A stretch of 64,000 nucleotides of DNA. Source: Cardinalis cardinalis (taxonomy: Eukaryota > Chordata > Aves > Passeriformes > Cardinalidae). Under the pieces are notes generated by a model. That model had not been told where the DNA came from. It did no database searches and saw only the letters and a list, made by a program, of their open reading frames with translations. Of this stretch, positions 50,791 through 62,669 are shown piece after piece; within the stretch, counting starts at the first letter, position 1; every line of letters begins with the position of its first letter. The position numbers and the translations under genes are program-made. Where the stretch lies: the NCBI GenBank assembly GCA_014549065.1, contig JACDOX010000030.1, forward strand, positions 2,392,189 through 2,456,188, given 5' to 3'.

Positions 50791-51228
50791 AATGGCTGAT
50801 CAGACGAGGAGAGGGTATGGCCAGAGTCTATGGAGGGAGGTCCAACAGCACATCATTATGAAATTCTTAGAATGTTTCTCCCAAAGAATATAAAGTTTAG
50901 CACATTCTGTACATGTTGTTGGCTTCTTAGTTATAAAGTAAACACGGTAGCAAACTGTCCATAANGTGTTGACTCAGTTTAAACGCAGCCCCTTCTTATT
51001 TTGTCTTGCTGAAAGTCCTCTTCCAGTCAGAAACACTCCAGTCATGTGGGCATTCGGTGTGTGACAGCAGAGGAAGGAAGAAAGAGGCACTTTTGATCGG
51101 CTGGTATTCCTGGAGTTCCCTTTTTCCTGCGGAGGTCTCTGTTCCTGACACTAGGTGGTAGTGTTAGCACGGAAACCGCTGGGGATAGGCACTTGGCAAC
51201 ACGGCTCCAAGGCAGTGCCCGCCCTCTG

Positions 51229-51269
51229 CTATGTCATCAGGATTGGTTTCTGCCGCACTTCCAGGATAT
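51229..51269 (-). CDS. KIAA0930: KIAA0930 terminal coding exon with stop (13 residues)
   Basis: The 41 bp of coding sequence after an AG acceptor complete a split Asp codon and give ILEVRQKPILMT then TAG (51229-51231). It is too short for ordinary ORF finding but matches the known family C-terminus, and the phase joins exactly with the exon ending at 52882. Confidence 0.92.
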
Positions 51270-54200
51270 CTGGGCATGGGAGAGAAACAGAGACACACAG
51301 NCGACTTAAGAGGCTCCTGAGAGCAGCCACAGTACCAGGAAGAACCGGTGGCACAGCCCACCGGGAATCTGAACCACAACAAGTACGCNGCTTTGCCTGT
51401 TAACATCTGAGTTAACCAGGATGCAACTGGGAGGAACTGAAAGATGAAAAACTGCAAATGCATCCTGTCATGTGGAGAGGAGAGCTGATCTGCTATGACT
51501 TATACTGAGATGAAGCAAAACACATTGTTCCCTGGCAATATNTTCCAGGGAAACAAGGGCAAGCGCCATTAATGAGAGATGCCAAGGGGTTTCCCATTCT
51601 TGAAGGGACAAATGCAACATCCCCAAGTCCATTAGGGAGACTTCTCTGGGTACAAATAATTCAACTCTTTCCTTCATGCTATAGCCCAAAGCCTACATTT
51701 CTGCACTCAAAAAGCTGCCATAAAAAAAACATTCATCGTTTTGGCTCCTTAATTCCATATTGTCCAATTGGGACAAAATATGAACCTTAAAACTTCTGTT
51801 GTAATCATGGGCATCTTTCTAAATATACACAGTAAAACCAACATGGCAGGGCATATGCAGAAACACCTGGAAACTGGGCTGTGATGTCCTTTTCTAGGCT
51901 ACACAAAGAACAAGGAACATGGGAAAAGGGAGCACACAAAAAGGCTGATCAAATGCCACTGCACAAAGAAGATGACATGAGCAAAAAATGATCCCCAGCT
52001 CCAGATGGCTCCAGGCACACCTCTGTGAAGAATTAAACATAGTGGAGGGAATGAAGGGCCACAGAGATGACCAAGGAACTGGATTATTTGACATATGAGG
52101 AGAAGGTGACAGAAATGTGATTATCCAACATGGAGAGAAGGGTCAGAGTGAAATCTTATCAATAAATTCAAGACATTTAAAAAAGTACTTTGATCACTAT
52201 AACTGGGATTTTAATATCTTAGTACAGGTTTCCTAACTACCCAAGAGAAACGAGCACCTTTCCCACTTCACACTGCCCCACCACATGTAATGCTCCTGCT
52301 ACCTGGAAAGCTGCCACTGGCACAAATACATTGATTACAAAAAGGCCTTGGAAACAGGGCCTACACAACATGTCAAGCTAAAACAAATGTGAGTAGGGAA
52401 AAACTGCAGGTGAAAATTCTGCTTACAGTCCAGAAATTTCATGCCCTATTTCTGTGTATCTTAATATATATCCTCAGTATGTTCAACAAATCAAGTCTCA
52501 GAAAGGATGTTCAAGCTCAAAGCCAGTATTTGAGCATGGAANCATTTGTGCCACCCTCTTGAGCAGATGTTAAATGCCAGCAGAAACAATACNTCTTCTG
52601 TGAATTCCAAAACACCTGTGGTGAGATAGTGAGTAAGCTTGGTAACTCCAGCTAACTTGCTGTAAGACTATCAACACAATAATCATAAGGAATAATTACG
52701 TATTTTGCTGAAACATTGTTCAAAATCCATCCTGAATTAAAAATGACTGATTTTTTTACTACAATCTGTAATTTCTTCTAAATTGAAATCAATTCCTACT
52801 TACGACAGCATTACAGAGAATGTCTTAATAGCAGAGGAATAAGTATTTGGGGGGCTGTGCACAATGGATGTCAAAATTCACCTGTTAAAATTCGATGCAA
52901 TGGCAAAGTGATGTATGTTAAGTGTGCATAGAGTAGAAAGTTTTCATCAGTTCTGTTCAGCTTGAGCCACGAGCCCACCAGCGAGCGTCCCGTTCCCGAC
53001 AGGGAGCGCGAGCGCAGATTGGTCGCGTTGTGCAGATCTGCAAAGGCAGGAAGAGACAGCAAGCCTCAGGGGATTGTACTTCACTGGAACACTTCTGAAA
53101 CTCCAAAAAAAAGAGCAAANCCTCCTATTCTTTGTTTAGAGACAAATCACATGCAGGACACTATCATAAAAACCAGACCTTGCCTAGCACAGAGTTCATC
53201 ATTTACACTGAAGCTAATAAATGGTAGCAGCAGCAGCTGAAAACAGCAGACAGACAGGAGAGGGCTTGTGTTACCACACTGCACCAGCAGAACACTGACT
53301 CAGCCTTCCCTCATACACAAAATCATAGAATAACCCTAAAATTAAGTACTTACTCATGCAGAAATTCATCTGGGTAACAAAATAGAAGTTGTTTCTTTTG
53401 AAGAAAATTGCCATCTGGCAGATATGGAGAGATTCAACACTAATACCTCAGTTTCCTGCACACCTCCATGCACACCCTAAGCCACACCTAGGACCCTTCA
53501 GCTGAGCCATTGTTCTCAGAATTAGTTTAGATGTCCCCAAGCAACTTTTAAAACAAAAAGATACTGAGTCCCCTGTAGGCCAGAGGAGTTTTTCCATAGG
53601 TGCAAGTCTCTCCCACAGCCACGTGCTGGATTTTTGGAGTGTTTTTAAATCTTTGCTCTATTTCCTTGTAAAATTCAGTCCCACAGTGCTAAAATCAGAT
53701 GTTGAAGTGAACAGATCGATTCTGAGCCAGAGNGATCCAAGCTCTGGGACTGAAAGCAGATTGTGATCCAAAGAGGAAAATATGTGGTGGCAGCTGCTCT
53801 AGAAAGATGTGTAACAATGTGGGNGGAAAAAACCTGTGAAAATCTTTCCCTCCTTCCCTATACATGTGCATAGCCAANCTGTCTATTACCTCTTCCCATG
53901 CATGACCACTATGCCAGGAGCTCTGTGCTGATCAGGGTAGAAGGATCTGGCTCTGGAAGCTGCAATAAGCACAACTCTCCCCTGGTGTACCATGCTTGCA
54001 CACAGCAAAGCCCCTGAAGTGGGCCTTGATGGTTTGTTCCTGTTCACCACAGGTCCTGTCTGCACTGGGGCAACTCTGCAGCATGACTGGCTGTACCAAG
54101 GACATTGCTGATCTTTACACAATCCACATCTTTTCCACCACCCACCAAGATGCACCCAAATCTCTGCTCCAATCTCTGCATCTTCTGCATATGCATCTGG

Positions 54201-57200
54201 CTTTTTCATGCCAAAATAAGAATTTCACCACTGCAGCTCCCAAGGAGCACAGGTAGGACACTCAGGTTTCTGAAATTTGTAAAAAAATAGCAATTTTACA
54301 AAATGTAGAATTTTTTTTTACTATTCCTCACAGAAAACTCATTTTTGAATAAATTAGGCTTCCTAGCACAGACTGTTAAAATATTCCTCTTTTCATTTTT
54401 CTGATGACGAACAATAAGGTCAAAACACTTAGAAACCATTTCTTGGTATTTTANATGAATGCTATAAAATATTTGAAAAACCTAGAATTTGTTTACTTCT
54501 GTAAATATTAGAAGGAAAAGGATATTAAAATAAAAGNATGTCCATTGTTATCATTAAGTACTCTAGGATCAGACCCTGCAAGACAACCCTGAGCAGACAC
54601 TGCACAGCCCATGAGGGCTACCACCTTAAACTCTGTTCTATCCTGGGCAACCTCCAAAACAATGATACCAGAAACAGGACTACATGTGGGGAAAGCTGCC
54701 CTTCTCCCCACACTACCCTGTGTCTAGTAAGATATACTTAAATCTCATCTGAAATAACATTTGTTCTGACTAGGTAAATTAGGGAAAAAGAGATGAGTGA
54801 AGTTTTTATTGATAGAACCCTGAATTAGCTACCATCAGTTCAAGCTGACACAGAATTTGCATTGAACATNGTCACTTCAGTTTCCTTTTTCATGTGCAAT
54901 TCTTAAATAGCTAAGGTGGTCCAGTGCTGCTGATAGGCAATTTCTTTGCTACTTTCTTTGCTACNTGTAATCTGGAAATTACCTTTGGATTTATCTGTTA
55001 GAATGCTAACAGACAGATTTGCTGACTGAAATGTTTTTAAACATATGGAAAGCAATTTGGACATGGATATTTTTGAGNTTCCTGCCTCATGAGACTGTGA
55101 TGTGACTGGGATTTATATACTANATTCTGAGTCAGGCTCCACCTTGCCAGTTGTTTCCTGCTGAGTAACTAGGATTTAAAGGAAGAGTTCCACAAGGNAT
55201 TAAACTATTATGCAGACAAACTCATTACATTTTCTCTATAAAGTTCAGAACTGATTCAAAGCCAGCTGAAGTAAATGCCTTTTTACCAGCTTTAACCAAC
55301 TCTGGATCAAATTAGAATTCAAAGACAGAACATGTCAAACCCCACTACACCTGGAGAAGTGCTCCCAGAGACTGTGGTGTCTGGGAAAGGGGAAGATTTC
55401 AGCTGCTCCAGTTTCTCTCAAATGGGTCCACACAAAATAAATTTTAATATATTTTAAAATATATTTTTTAAAATAAATTTTAATGTATTCAGGAGTTGTG
55501 GGCTCCAGCCTTCAAAGAGATGCTTAAGCCTGTGAAAAAGTTCATTGTCAGAGAGGCACTGGCTGTATGCAGAGCTCATGTTTTTCCACCCTGCAAACCT
55601 TGAAAACCCTGCACTGGGATCNCTTTCCACAGCTCTGTACCCTCTGCAGACAAGTCTGCTTGGCTGTCAGTACTTCTCTCACCTGCACCATCATCATCTC
55701 TGAAGAACTCCTCACTGTCATTTGCTGAATGGGACTTTTTCATCTCAGCAATTCGATTTCGGGGCACTTTTCTCTTGAGGGATGGGGAGAAGAAGGAGGG
55801 GCGGTTGTTTCGCTCCGGGGTTGGCGGTGTGCTGAAAGAAGTGACCTGAAAGGGAAAGAAAAGAAATGCTGGAGAAAGTCTTGGTTTTCCCTCCATGTGC
55901 CACAAGGCAATCACATGTGTAAAAATCAGAATGATGGCTGGGCATCTAGCTCCATTTTATCAAAGTGGCTACAGGATTTAAACTGAACAATCACCTCAAG
56001 ATGCTCATCAAGGGGAAAATATTTTGATAGATCACAACCCTCAGCTGTTACATGAAAAATGAAAAACTCCTCTCTTCAGATGATCACTTTTAACAAGGAT
56101 CTACAGTCATAACGGCACAAAATTAGTAATTTAGGCACCAAGAATGTCAATCTTATTTTTGCAGGTTGAAATGCAGAAGACTTAATAAGAATGTACTTTG
56201 TTGAACACACTCAAAATGTGCATCTTCATTTCTTTGGCATGCTCAAGGCAGCAGTTTCCCTACTGGGAAGGCTGTCCCATGGGATCCTTGTGGAANGTCA
56301 ATGTTCCTGGGGAGCAGGGTCACAAATTCCTGAGCCCAGCACACTGAGGCAGAAGTTAAGTCAATGTTCTCATTTATGTGTATCATGTTTCAATACTGGA
56401 AGGAGAAAGTGAAGCTGTGGTGCCTCAGAAGATTTGGTCAGTCCAAGTGATGACAGGGATGGAACTGTCTGTGGTTAAAGTCAAGTTAGGGACACAACTA
56501 TGGAGACACCCTTCCTTCAGAGCAGTAGTTACCATTGAGTAAATTACAATTAAAGCCAAGCACGCCTGTTTTGGAGAGAACTGAAACATAGTGCTGATGT
56601 ACTGGCTTTGACTTTTTTAATAGTTTTAAAATGAAACTATCTTAATAGTTCCATTTAAAAGGGAAGAAAATAGGGATAACTACTTTGCTAATGGATGTGA
56701 GTAATTTTGATCTTGTCCTTCTTTCTTCACACAGTCAATTTAACAATCCCATAACCTCCCNGAGCTGGCAAATGACACTGCTCATATCTGCCCAAAAAAA
56801 TGAGAAGGAGGTGATGTGGAGTGATGATGGCAGCCAAACCAGGTAGAGTGCAGAAACACAACTCACTCCATGTTGTACCTCTACCATTAATGCTAAAAAA
56901 ATAAAAGAAGGGCATTATAACACCCAACTGATCCTCTTCCCAGCACACTTCATTTCTAATTTGTGCTTGTCTCTGTATTTAATTTGGGAGTAATTTCATA
57001 TCACACTGTGGGGGGAACCAGAAACAGACATATCAGCATTAAAACCATTAGCAAAAAGCAGTGGTAACACATTATCAAATCTAATTTTACATTTTCCAGC
57101 TGACACTGAAAGCCTTGGAGACAAAAAATCATGTTGTTCCTCCAGGCCTGATGTCTTCTGGCTATGTTTCTGGGGTAGAGAGTAAGAACATCCAGTCAAT

Positions 57201-60200
57201 GAGTTCTGTGCTGGTAGCTCATGTTGCCTTGTACCAAGTCAGAAACAAAAACCACCCTGCCTGCATGGAGACCTCTAGAAGCTGTTCTGCAGACCTTTAA
57301 ATGATACAGGTTANCTGCACTGCACAGAAAACCATGCTAGACTCCCATCAGGTACTGACCCAGCCCAGGTCTATGCAGGCATTTTGAAGACATGTTGCCT
57401 AATCCCCATTAACCAGGTAAAATGTCTCAATGNAAAAGACATTTAATAAAGGCCAAATGAGCATCTGTGCTCTGATTCTATTGGCATTTTACTGNACTTG
57501 CATTAAAATTAAGCATATGTATGAATATGATGCTGCATCTGCATCCATGATCTTTGCTTTAGCATTATACAGGCTTTCTGTTGCAGCATTCCTCAGTGGC
57601 ACAACCTAAAAGCACCACTTAATATGAGGTTTAGCAAGCAACCTATGTAATACACAAATTCCATGTTTCTAGGTAAATCCCACTTTGCACAGAAGTGGAA
57701 TCTACTTTTTTTTTTTTCTAGGAAAAAAAGGCAGAACCATTGGTTTCCCTGGCATCAAGATTGCTGTTGTTTCAACAAAGCACTCCTCCAGAAGCATGAA
57801 TCATCCACTCATCNCTGTATTCAGCATTTGCTCAGGGGAAACTGTGTTAAAGAATCCATCTCACATACTGAGCACAANCAAATTACACACAGGCAAACCT
57901 AAGTGCAGAACCTTGATGGGAGTTAAGCCCAGCTCCAGCCTGCTGTGGCATTCACATTCTCTGAAAAAATTCCTTTGCCCAGGGTTTTTCTCCTGGGAAG
58001 CTGAAAGGCAGTGAGAGAGGCCTCAGAGAAAAGGGAAGCAATTCTTATCTCATTTGCTTCTCCTGTTGTGCTCATGTGGAATGTGTTTGGAGATTGTTTA
58101 CCCACAGGTGATTGTTTCATTGGATTCTGGTGTGAGTTGTTTTGACTCAATGGCCAATCAGTGCCAAGCTGTGTCAGGACTCTGGAAAGAGTCACAAGTT
58201 CTCATTATTATCTCTTTAGCATTCAGTAAGTATCTTTTCTGAATTCTTTAGTATAGTATAAGTATTCTTTAATATAATATAGTATAATACAGTAATAAAT
58301 TAGCCTTCTGGTAAGATGGAGTCTGATGCATCACTCTCTCCCCTTGTCGGGGGCTCTGCATTTACAATAGCCTGCCCTCCTGTCTTTGGAACAAAGCATG
58401 TTCATGCTTCACCTTAAGAGAGTGTTTCTGTCTGCTACTTACTCTCTCATGCACTGGGGAGTCTGGATTTGAATCTTCTTCTGTCCCATACGGTGAAGTG
58501 TCACCAGTGGAAACTCTGCTCACTGCCATCTCTGCATGTCCTTTTCCCTGTGGTCCTTTCATTCGCACAAACTCCATGTTGTTGTATTTATAAAAGCCAA
58601 AAGACATTCTCTGAGCCATCTTAGCTGCAACACTCACCTACAGTGCATGGAGACAGGAGAGAAAAACATGTAATAACAGCTCTACCAGTTGAAAATAACA
58701 TCCTCTGAAAGCAGTTATCTAAGAAAAAGGCAGAACCATAGTGAATAATAATAATTCCTAAGAAACATTTTAGGACACAATCTGAAGCAATCTCAAAAAA
58801 TAAAGTAATTTTACAGAGACAAAAAACAGATTCTGAGAAGAAACAACTCCTTCAGCCACCCAAAAGGCAGAGTCAGCAGTGGCACAATGAGAGAAAAGGT
58901 TTTTATTCAGGTCCACACACTGTGGCACTGAGAGCACAGGCAGGTGTGTGCTCAACTCGATGCAGCCTGTGCTGGGGCACTCNTTTGAGTTCAAAAAGCA
59001 ATAGACACACACACAAAATTCCTCAAACCAGCAAAGCACACCCCACAACTGGGTCACTACTTTGTCCCAAGTAATTTCTGACATTTTTATGTTCCCACTG
59101 TCANGGCCAAGAAATAAGGAACCAGCCCCATGCACAACTAAGCTGCGCTGCATGGCTCACCAAGGCACCCTGACAGCTTTAAATCCCCTCAACAGACACA
59201 GGGGCTCAATTTCCAGTCAGCACAACTGAACTGAAAATTGAACTGAGAACTGAAAAAGGGAACAGACCAATATGAAAACAGTTTCAAGGTTTTGATAAGT
59301 GAAAATGATGCCTTAAGTTTTCAGCTTTTATCCATAAGTTTAAGTGANTTATTGCAATTTTTATCGGTTTATGAAAAGGCCAAGATGCTCATCAGCTTGT
59401 ATTGGAGTGAGAATTACAGAATCCTAGAATAATTTAGGTTAGAAATAACTTTTAAGATCATTAAGTCCAATCATTAACCAAACACTGCCAAGCCCACAAC
59501 TAAANTATGTCCTTAAGTGTCACATCTACACATGTGTTAAATATCTCAGGGGCTGAGACTCCTCCACTTTCCTGGACAGCCTATTCCAGTGTTTGACAAC
59601 TCTTCCAGTAAAGGAATTTTTCCTAGTATTCAATTTAAACCTTCCCTGAAACAACTGATATCAAATAATCTTCAAAAGCATAGAGACTGCTCCTGTTCTG
59701 AAAAAAAAGGGTAAAATTTTGAGTTTTGCCTCTGGCCATGATGAAATATTTGAAGAGTTAACAATTTTACTTCATCTAACAAAATAATGTCAAGTAGCTG
59801 TGTGGTCAGTCAGGACNTTCCTAGGCTATGAGGTGACTTTACCACATCAAATCTTATCTTTCCACTGCAGGGCTTTCTTTTTATGTTGTCATCAGTGATT
59901 CTGCATTCCCACTTATTTTAATAATCCAGCTGCTGACAGTGTAATAAGCCACAAGATGATGGTGGGAGAGAAACAACTTTTGTTTCATGTTCTCTCAGAA
60001 ACCTGCTGGAAGAGTGTAATGGCTCACACTTAAAACAGGGAGNTGGGAAATTATTCAGGAACTCTCCTGATAAGGGTAGAAACAAATAGAGATTTGGAGA
60101 CACAGTAGATATTGTGAGAATTTCTTTTGTTTGTTTCTAAAAACCTCTCAGGATTGTCTTCATAATAAACCATTTGAGAAGTTTATTGGCTCTTGATTTC

Positions 60201-61382
60201 AGCACTAAGTACTAAATTTGAAGGTGAAAATGCTGGNATTTCATGTCTCTGTAGAAAGCAAAGAAAGCTTTTCTCAGTGGCAATGAGACTACAGGGGTTT
60301 TTTGAATACAGCCAAGTGCAAAATACAATGAAGAAAAATACACTTTATCACAAGGTAGTTACCAGAGTTTAAAATCTCCCATGAAATCAAACCTTCTCTG
60401 AACACAGAAANATCTATGACTTTTCAAGAAAATAAAGGGGCTCCAAAAACTGTTGTTGAGGTCCATTCCTGTGTCACACTTTTGTTTATGTATCCCTCCC
60501 TTCCCTTCTCCTGGCAAACAGCAGAGGAATATTCCCAGTCTGAATACCCTCAGTTATCTGAGCCAAAACCAGCAGCTTTCAGCTGACTTGCAAAGCCAAA
60601 AAAGACAGACTATGATGTAGCTGGTCTAACAGGACAAAAAGCTGACAGCCACAAAGAAAATCTACTCAGAGCACCANGGCTGCAGAGGACATTGTCTTTC
60701 AGAAGCTCCTTACCCTGTTGTCATAGACCTTCTTGAGTGCTTCGTAGCGGATGGACCCCTGGAAAATCACCCCTTGGAAGGTGTTGCTTTTATCACTGGC
60801 CACCAGCTCCACACAGACCATTTCTCCTTCTCCCACAGTCATGTCACTGAAAACCTGCCAAAGATGCAAAATGAAACACTTGGATGTAAAGTTGTTCAAA
60901 NCAAAATACCTTCAGATTCCCATGGCTGTCCTGACGCCCAAGGAAGCTTCAATATAAATCAAAAAGGAGCAGAATGTTCCACCCCAGCCTCTCAAAAACA
61001 GTCTCCAGGTAGTGCACAGCAAATCNCTTGTTGAGATGAGCAGCTCTCACATCAGCCTGTCATGCTTTAGCCCATCATCAACACCAATGCCAAAATCCAG
61101 CTTTAAGATTAGATTTCAAACATTAAAGAGAGAGAAACATTAAATAAAAATAAAATAAGATCTAGCAGAAAATAACCCTCANCTGGCCCAAAACATTTGA
61201 TCAAAAGGTACAGGAAAACAGCTAATCACGACATAAGACTAGAATGGGATAAAACTTTGCTGCTGCAACAAGGAACTCACCTCCTCAAAACTGTCTATCA
61301 TGAAGAATATATTGGGGTAGCTGATCTTTGACTCCTCTCCTTTGCTGTCCATCGGGTGTTTGCTCGGAGAGGCAAACACTTG
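51229..61382 (-). CDS. KIAA0930: KIAA0930 orthologue (DUF2045 family), C-terminal 265 residues; 5' exons outside the window
   Basis: A conserved vertebrate protein of about 400 residues in human with no established biochemical function. Six exons in gene order, 61382-61281, 60854-60714, 58637-58443, 55845-55683, 53037-52882 and 51269-51229, join in frame (798 nt including TAG) and give the family's C-terminal two thirds. Landmarks are FASPSKHPMDSKGEE, FSDMTVGEGEMVCVELV, MSFGFYKYNNMEFVRMKG, STPPTPERNNRPSFFSPS, a basic KRKVPRNR, LHNATNLRSRSLSGTGRSL and the C-terminus DILEVRQKPILMT. All introns are GT-AG. The first roughly 139 residues must lie right of 64,000; I found no further exon between 61,383 and 64,000. 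It is convergent with NUP50, as in other vertebrates. Product and orthology are well supported; function is unknown. Confidence 0.95.
51270..52881 (-). other. KIAA0930: KIAA0930 last intron
   Basis: GT-AG intron with a CR1 fragment at 52.04-52.19 kb. Confidence 0.9.
52040..52190 (+). mobile_element. CR1 LINE fragment in a KIAA0930 intron
   Basis: Reads GGGCCACAGAGATGACCAAG, CATATGAGGAGAAGGTGA and AAATCTTATCAATAAATTCA, matching the CR1 ORF2 3' region in plus orientation with many changes. Confidence 0.65.
52882..53037 (-). CDS. KIAA0930: KIAA0930 exon (penultimate)
   Basis: 156 bp from CTTTGCAG to donor GTGAAT. It codes LHNATNLRSRSLSGTGRSLV, then GSWLKLNRTDENFLLYAH and LTYITLPLHRILT. It enters and leaves in phase 1. 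Confidence 0.95.
53038..55682 (-). other. KIAA0930: KIAA0930 intron
   Basis: GT-AG intron. Besides a trace of a CR1-like tail near 53,320, nothing was recognised. Confidence 0.9.
55683..55845 (-). CDS. KIAA0930: KIAA0930 exon
   Basis: 163 bp, from CCCTTTCAG to donor GTGAGAG. It codes VTSFSTPPTPERNNRPSFFS, the basic SLKRKVPRNRIAEMKK (possible localisation signal; inference) and an acidic EEFFRDDDGA end. It leaves in phase 1. Confidence 0.95.
55846..58442 (-). other. KIAA0930: KIAA0930 intron with solo LTR
   Basis: GT-AG intron; the LTR at 57944-58369 is the only recognised element. Confidence 0.9.
57944..58369 (+). mobile_element. Solo LTR of an ERV (plus orientation), family A copy 2, in a KIAA0930 intron
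   Basis: 426 bp with a perfect 6-bp duplication GCCTGC (57938-57943 and 58370-58375). It starts TGTGGCATTCACATTCTC and ends TTTACAATA. It has GGCCAATCAG and AATAAA at 58294-58299. It is antisense to KIAA0930 and lies 73 bp into the intron after the exon at 58443. Confidence 0.88.
58443..58637 (-). CDS. KIAA0930: KIAA0930 exon
   Basis: 195 bp, 65 codons in phase 0, acceptor CACTGTAG and donor GTAAGTAG. It codes VSVAAKMAQRMSFGFYKYNN, then a Ser/Thr/Pro-rich segment (STGDTSPYGTEEDSNPDSP) that is probably disordered. A solo LTR begins 73 bp past the donor. Confidence 0.95.
58638..60713 (-). other. KIAA0930: KIAA0930 intron with CR1
   Basis: GT-AG intron with a CR1 3' end at about 59.4-59.66 kb. 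Confidence 0.9.
59412..59660 (-). mobile_element. CR1 LINE 3' end in a KIAA0930 intron
   Basis: Plus-strand reading is the reverse of a CR1 tail: TTACAGAATCCTAGAATAAT, GATCATTAAGTCCAATCATT, then CTCCACTTTCCTGGACAGCC and TATTCCAGTGTTTGACAAC. Sense with respect to KIAA0930. Confidence 0.85.
60714..60854 (-). CDS. KIAA0930: KIAA0930 exon
   Basis: 141 bp, 47 codons in phase 0, acceptor TTGGCAG and donor GTAAGG. It codes VFSDMTVGEGEMVCVELVAS and ends with IRYEALKKVYDNR, highly conserved in the family. Confidence 0.95.
60855..61280 (-). other. KIAA0930: KIAA0930 intron
   Basis: Short GT-AG intron, no other feature. Confidence 0.9.
61281..61382 (-). CDS. KIAA0930: KIAA0930 exon (first one in the window)
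   Basis: 102 bp, 34 codons, phase 0 at both ends, with acceptor TTTCTCAG and donor GTGAGTT. It codes QVFASPSKHPMDSKGEESK followed by ISYPNIFFMIDSFEE. Confidence 0.93.
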
Positions 61383-62212
61383 CTGAGAAAGATGCAGAAG
61401 AAGACGTCACCTCTCAGTTAAATGTGATTGGAAACAGACACATCAAACANAAGGCAAGTAATTACAAAAGTATTTTACAAGGCAAGTAATTATGTCAGGC
61501 TGGCACTGCTCACTTACACTACAGATGCTGGGCATCCTGCAAGCACGACTGAGCTGGTTTCTGACTAAAGCCAGATTTGCAATAAAAGCACTTGAGAAAT
61601 CCTTCCACATATAGGTAATTAAAAACTCATTGCTTTACAATAAATGTCCCTGTGTGTACCTGACCTCTCACCACACTACAGTACACCATGGTACTTTTTC
61701 ATCACCACTTTCAGGTGCCTTTAAGTTGCTGCAATGCNCTGCAAAGTAAAATGCCACAGTACAAGAAAGTTACCATGAAGCAGCTGACCCAATAACTTTA
61801 ATTTGTTGTTGTTTACTTAGCACCANACTAAGATCAACCTCCCTCAGTCAGGGTAATGTGGCTGTTCTGGGGTGATTCATAATGTTATTTTATTCTTCAT
61901 CCATCTGCACTCTACACCTGTTACTGTATCTTTCTGACCCTACAGCTGCAGACCTTGTGTGTGTGGGGTGCTATCGTGGGCATTTTTGAAATTGGTATGG
62001 AGGCAGGTTCCAGGCTCTTGGCTGTGTAGTATTCACTTCACAGGCTACTGGGTGTTTGAAAGGCAAAGACTTTCCTTCCTGTTTTTCGTTCTGTCTTCAT
62101 TTTGTTTTGTTTTTTTTTCCTTGTCTAGGGAAGAATGCAGTCAGCGACACTGGGCTGTCTGGGGGCAAATTCCACAGGTATTCCACCTGTAGCAGCCTTC
62201 ACTCAGGTCCCA
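61383..62212 (-). other. KIAA0930: Part of a KIAA0930 intron
   Basis: Upstream of the first in-window exon. No further coding exon is visible here or in the repeats to its right, so the intron continues past the window. Confidence 0.75.
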
Positions 62213-62571
62213 GCCATGCCACGAGAGAAGGCTATGGAGAATCTCTCTCTTTCATGGCAGCTTTAGGTTTGCAACTGTAGCTACTTGTAGAAATTGCATT
62301 TTGCAACTAAAAACTATTTGAAGTGAACTTTGAGAACTCTCCCTGTGGCTACAAAACAAGCCAGCGAGTTTGGGGGGCCAGGCCATACTGTGCCATGCCA
62401 GGAGAGAAGACTATGGAGAATCTCTTTCATGGCAGCTTTAGGTTTGCAACTGTAGCTACTTGTAGAAATTGCATTTTGCAACAATGAACTATTTGAAGTG
62501 AACTTTTGAGAACTCTCCCTGCAACGACAAAACAAGCCAGCGAGTTTGGGGGGCCAGGCCTTGCTGTGCCA
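62213..62571. repeat. 179-bp tandem duplication, two copies
   Basis: Copy 1 is 62213-62391 and copy 2 is 62392-62571. Both contain TTTCATGGCAGCTTTAGGTT, GCAACTGTAGCTACTTGTAG, TATTTGAAGTGAACTTT and CAAGCCAGCGAGTTTGGGGG. They differ by a few substitutions and short indels. It probably belongs to the ERV sequence that follows. Confidence 0.9.
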
Positions 62572-62669
62572 GTGTCCGCAGGCCAGTCCTTTCCCTCACC
62601 CCTCAGGCGGGCGCAGAGCCCACAAGCAGCAGGAGGAAGGCAGGGGTTGTCACTGTCAATAATAGTTAG

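Larger units (their letters stand above)
46410..51228 (-). other. KIAA0930: Probable KIAA0930 3' UTR
   Basis: Minus-strand sequence after the stop with no other gene. AATAAA signals in minus sense lie at 46488-46493 and 46433-46438; the latter has a T/GT-rich downstream stretch, so the transcript probably ends near 46,410. A (CA)n repeat at 50,751-50,790 would be (GU)n in the mRNA. The 3' end is inferred; an earlier end using a variant signal is possible. Confidence 0.5.
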
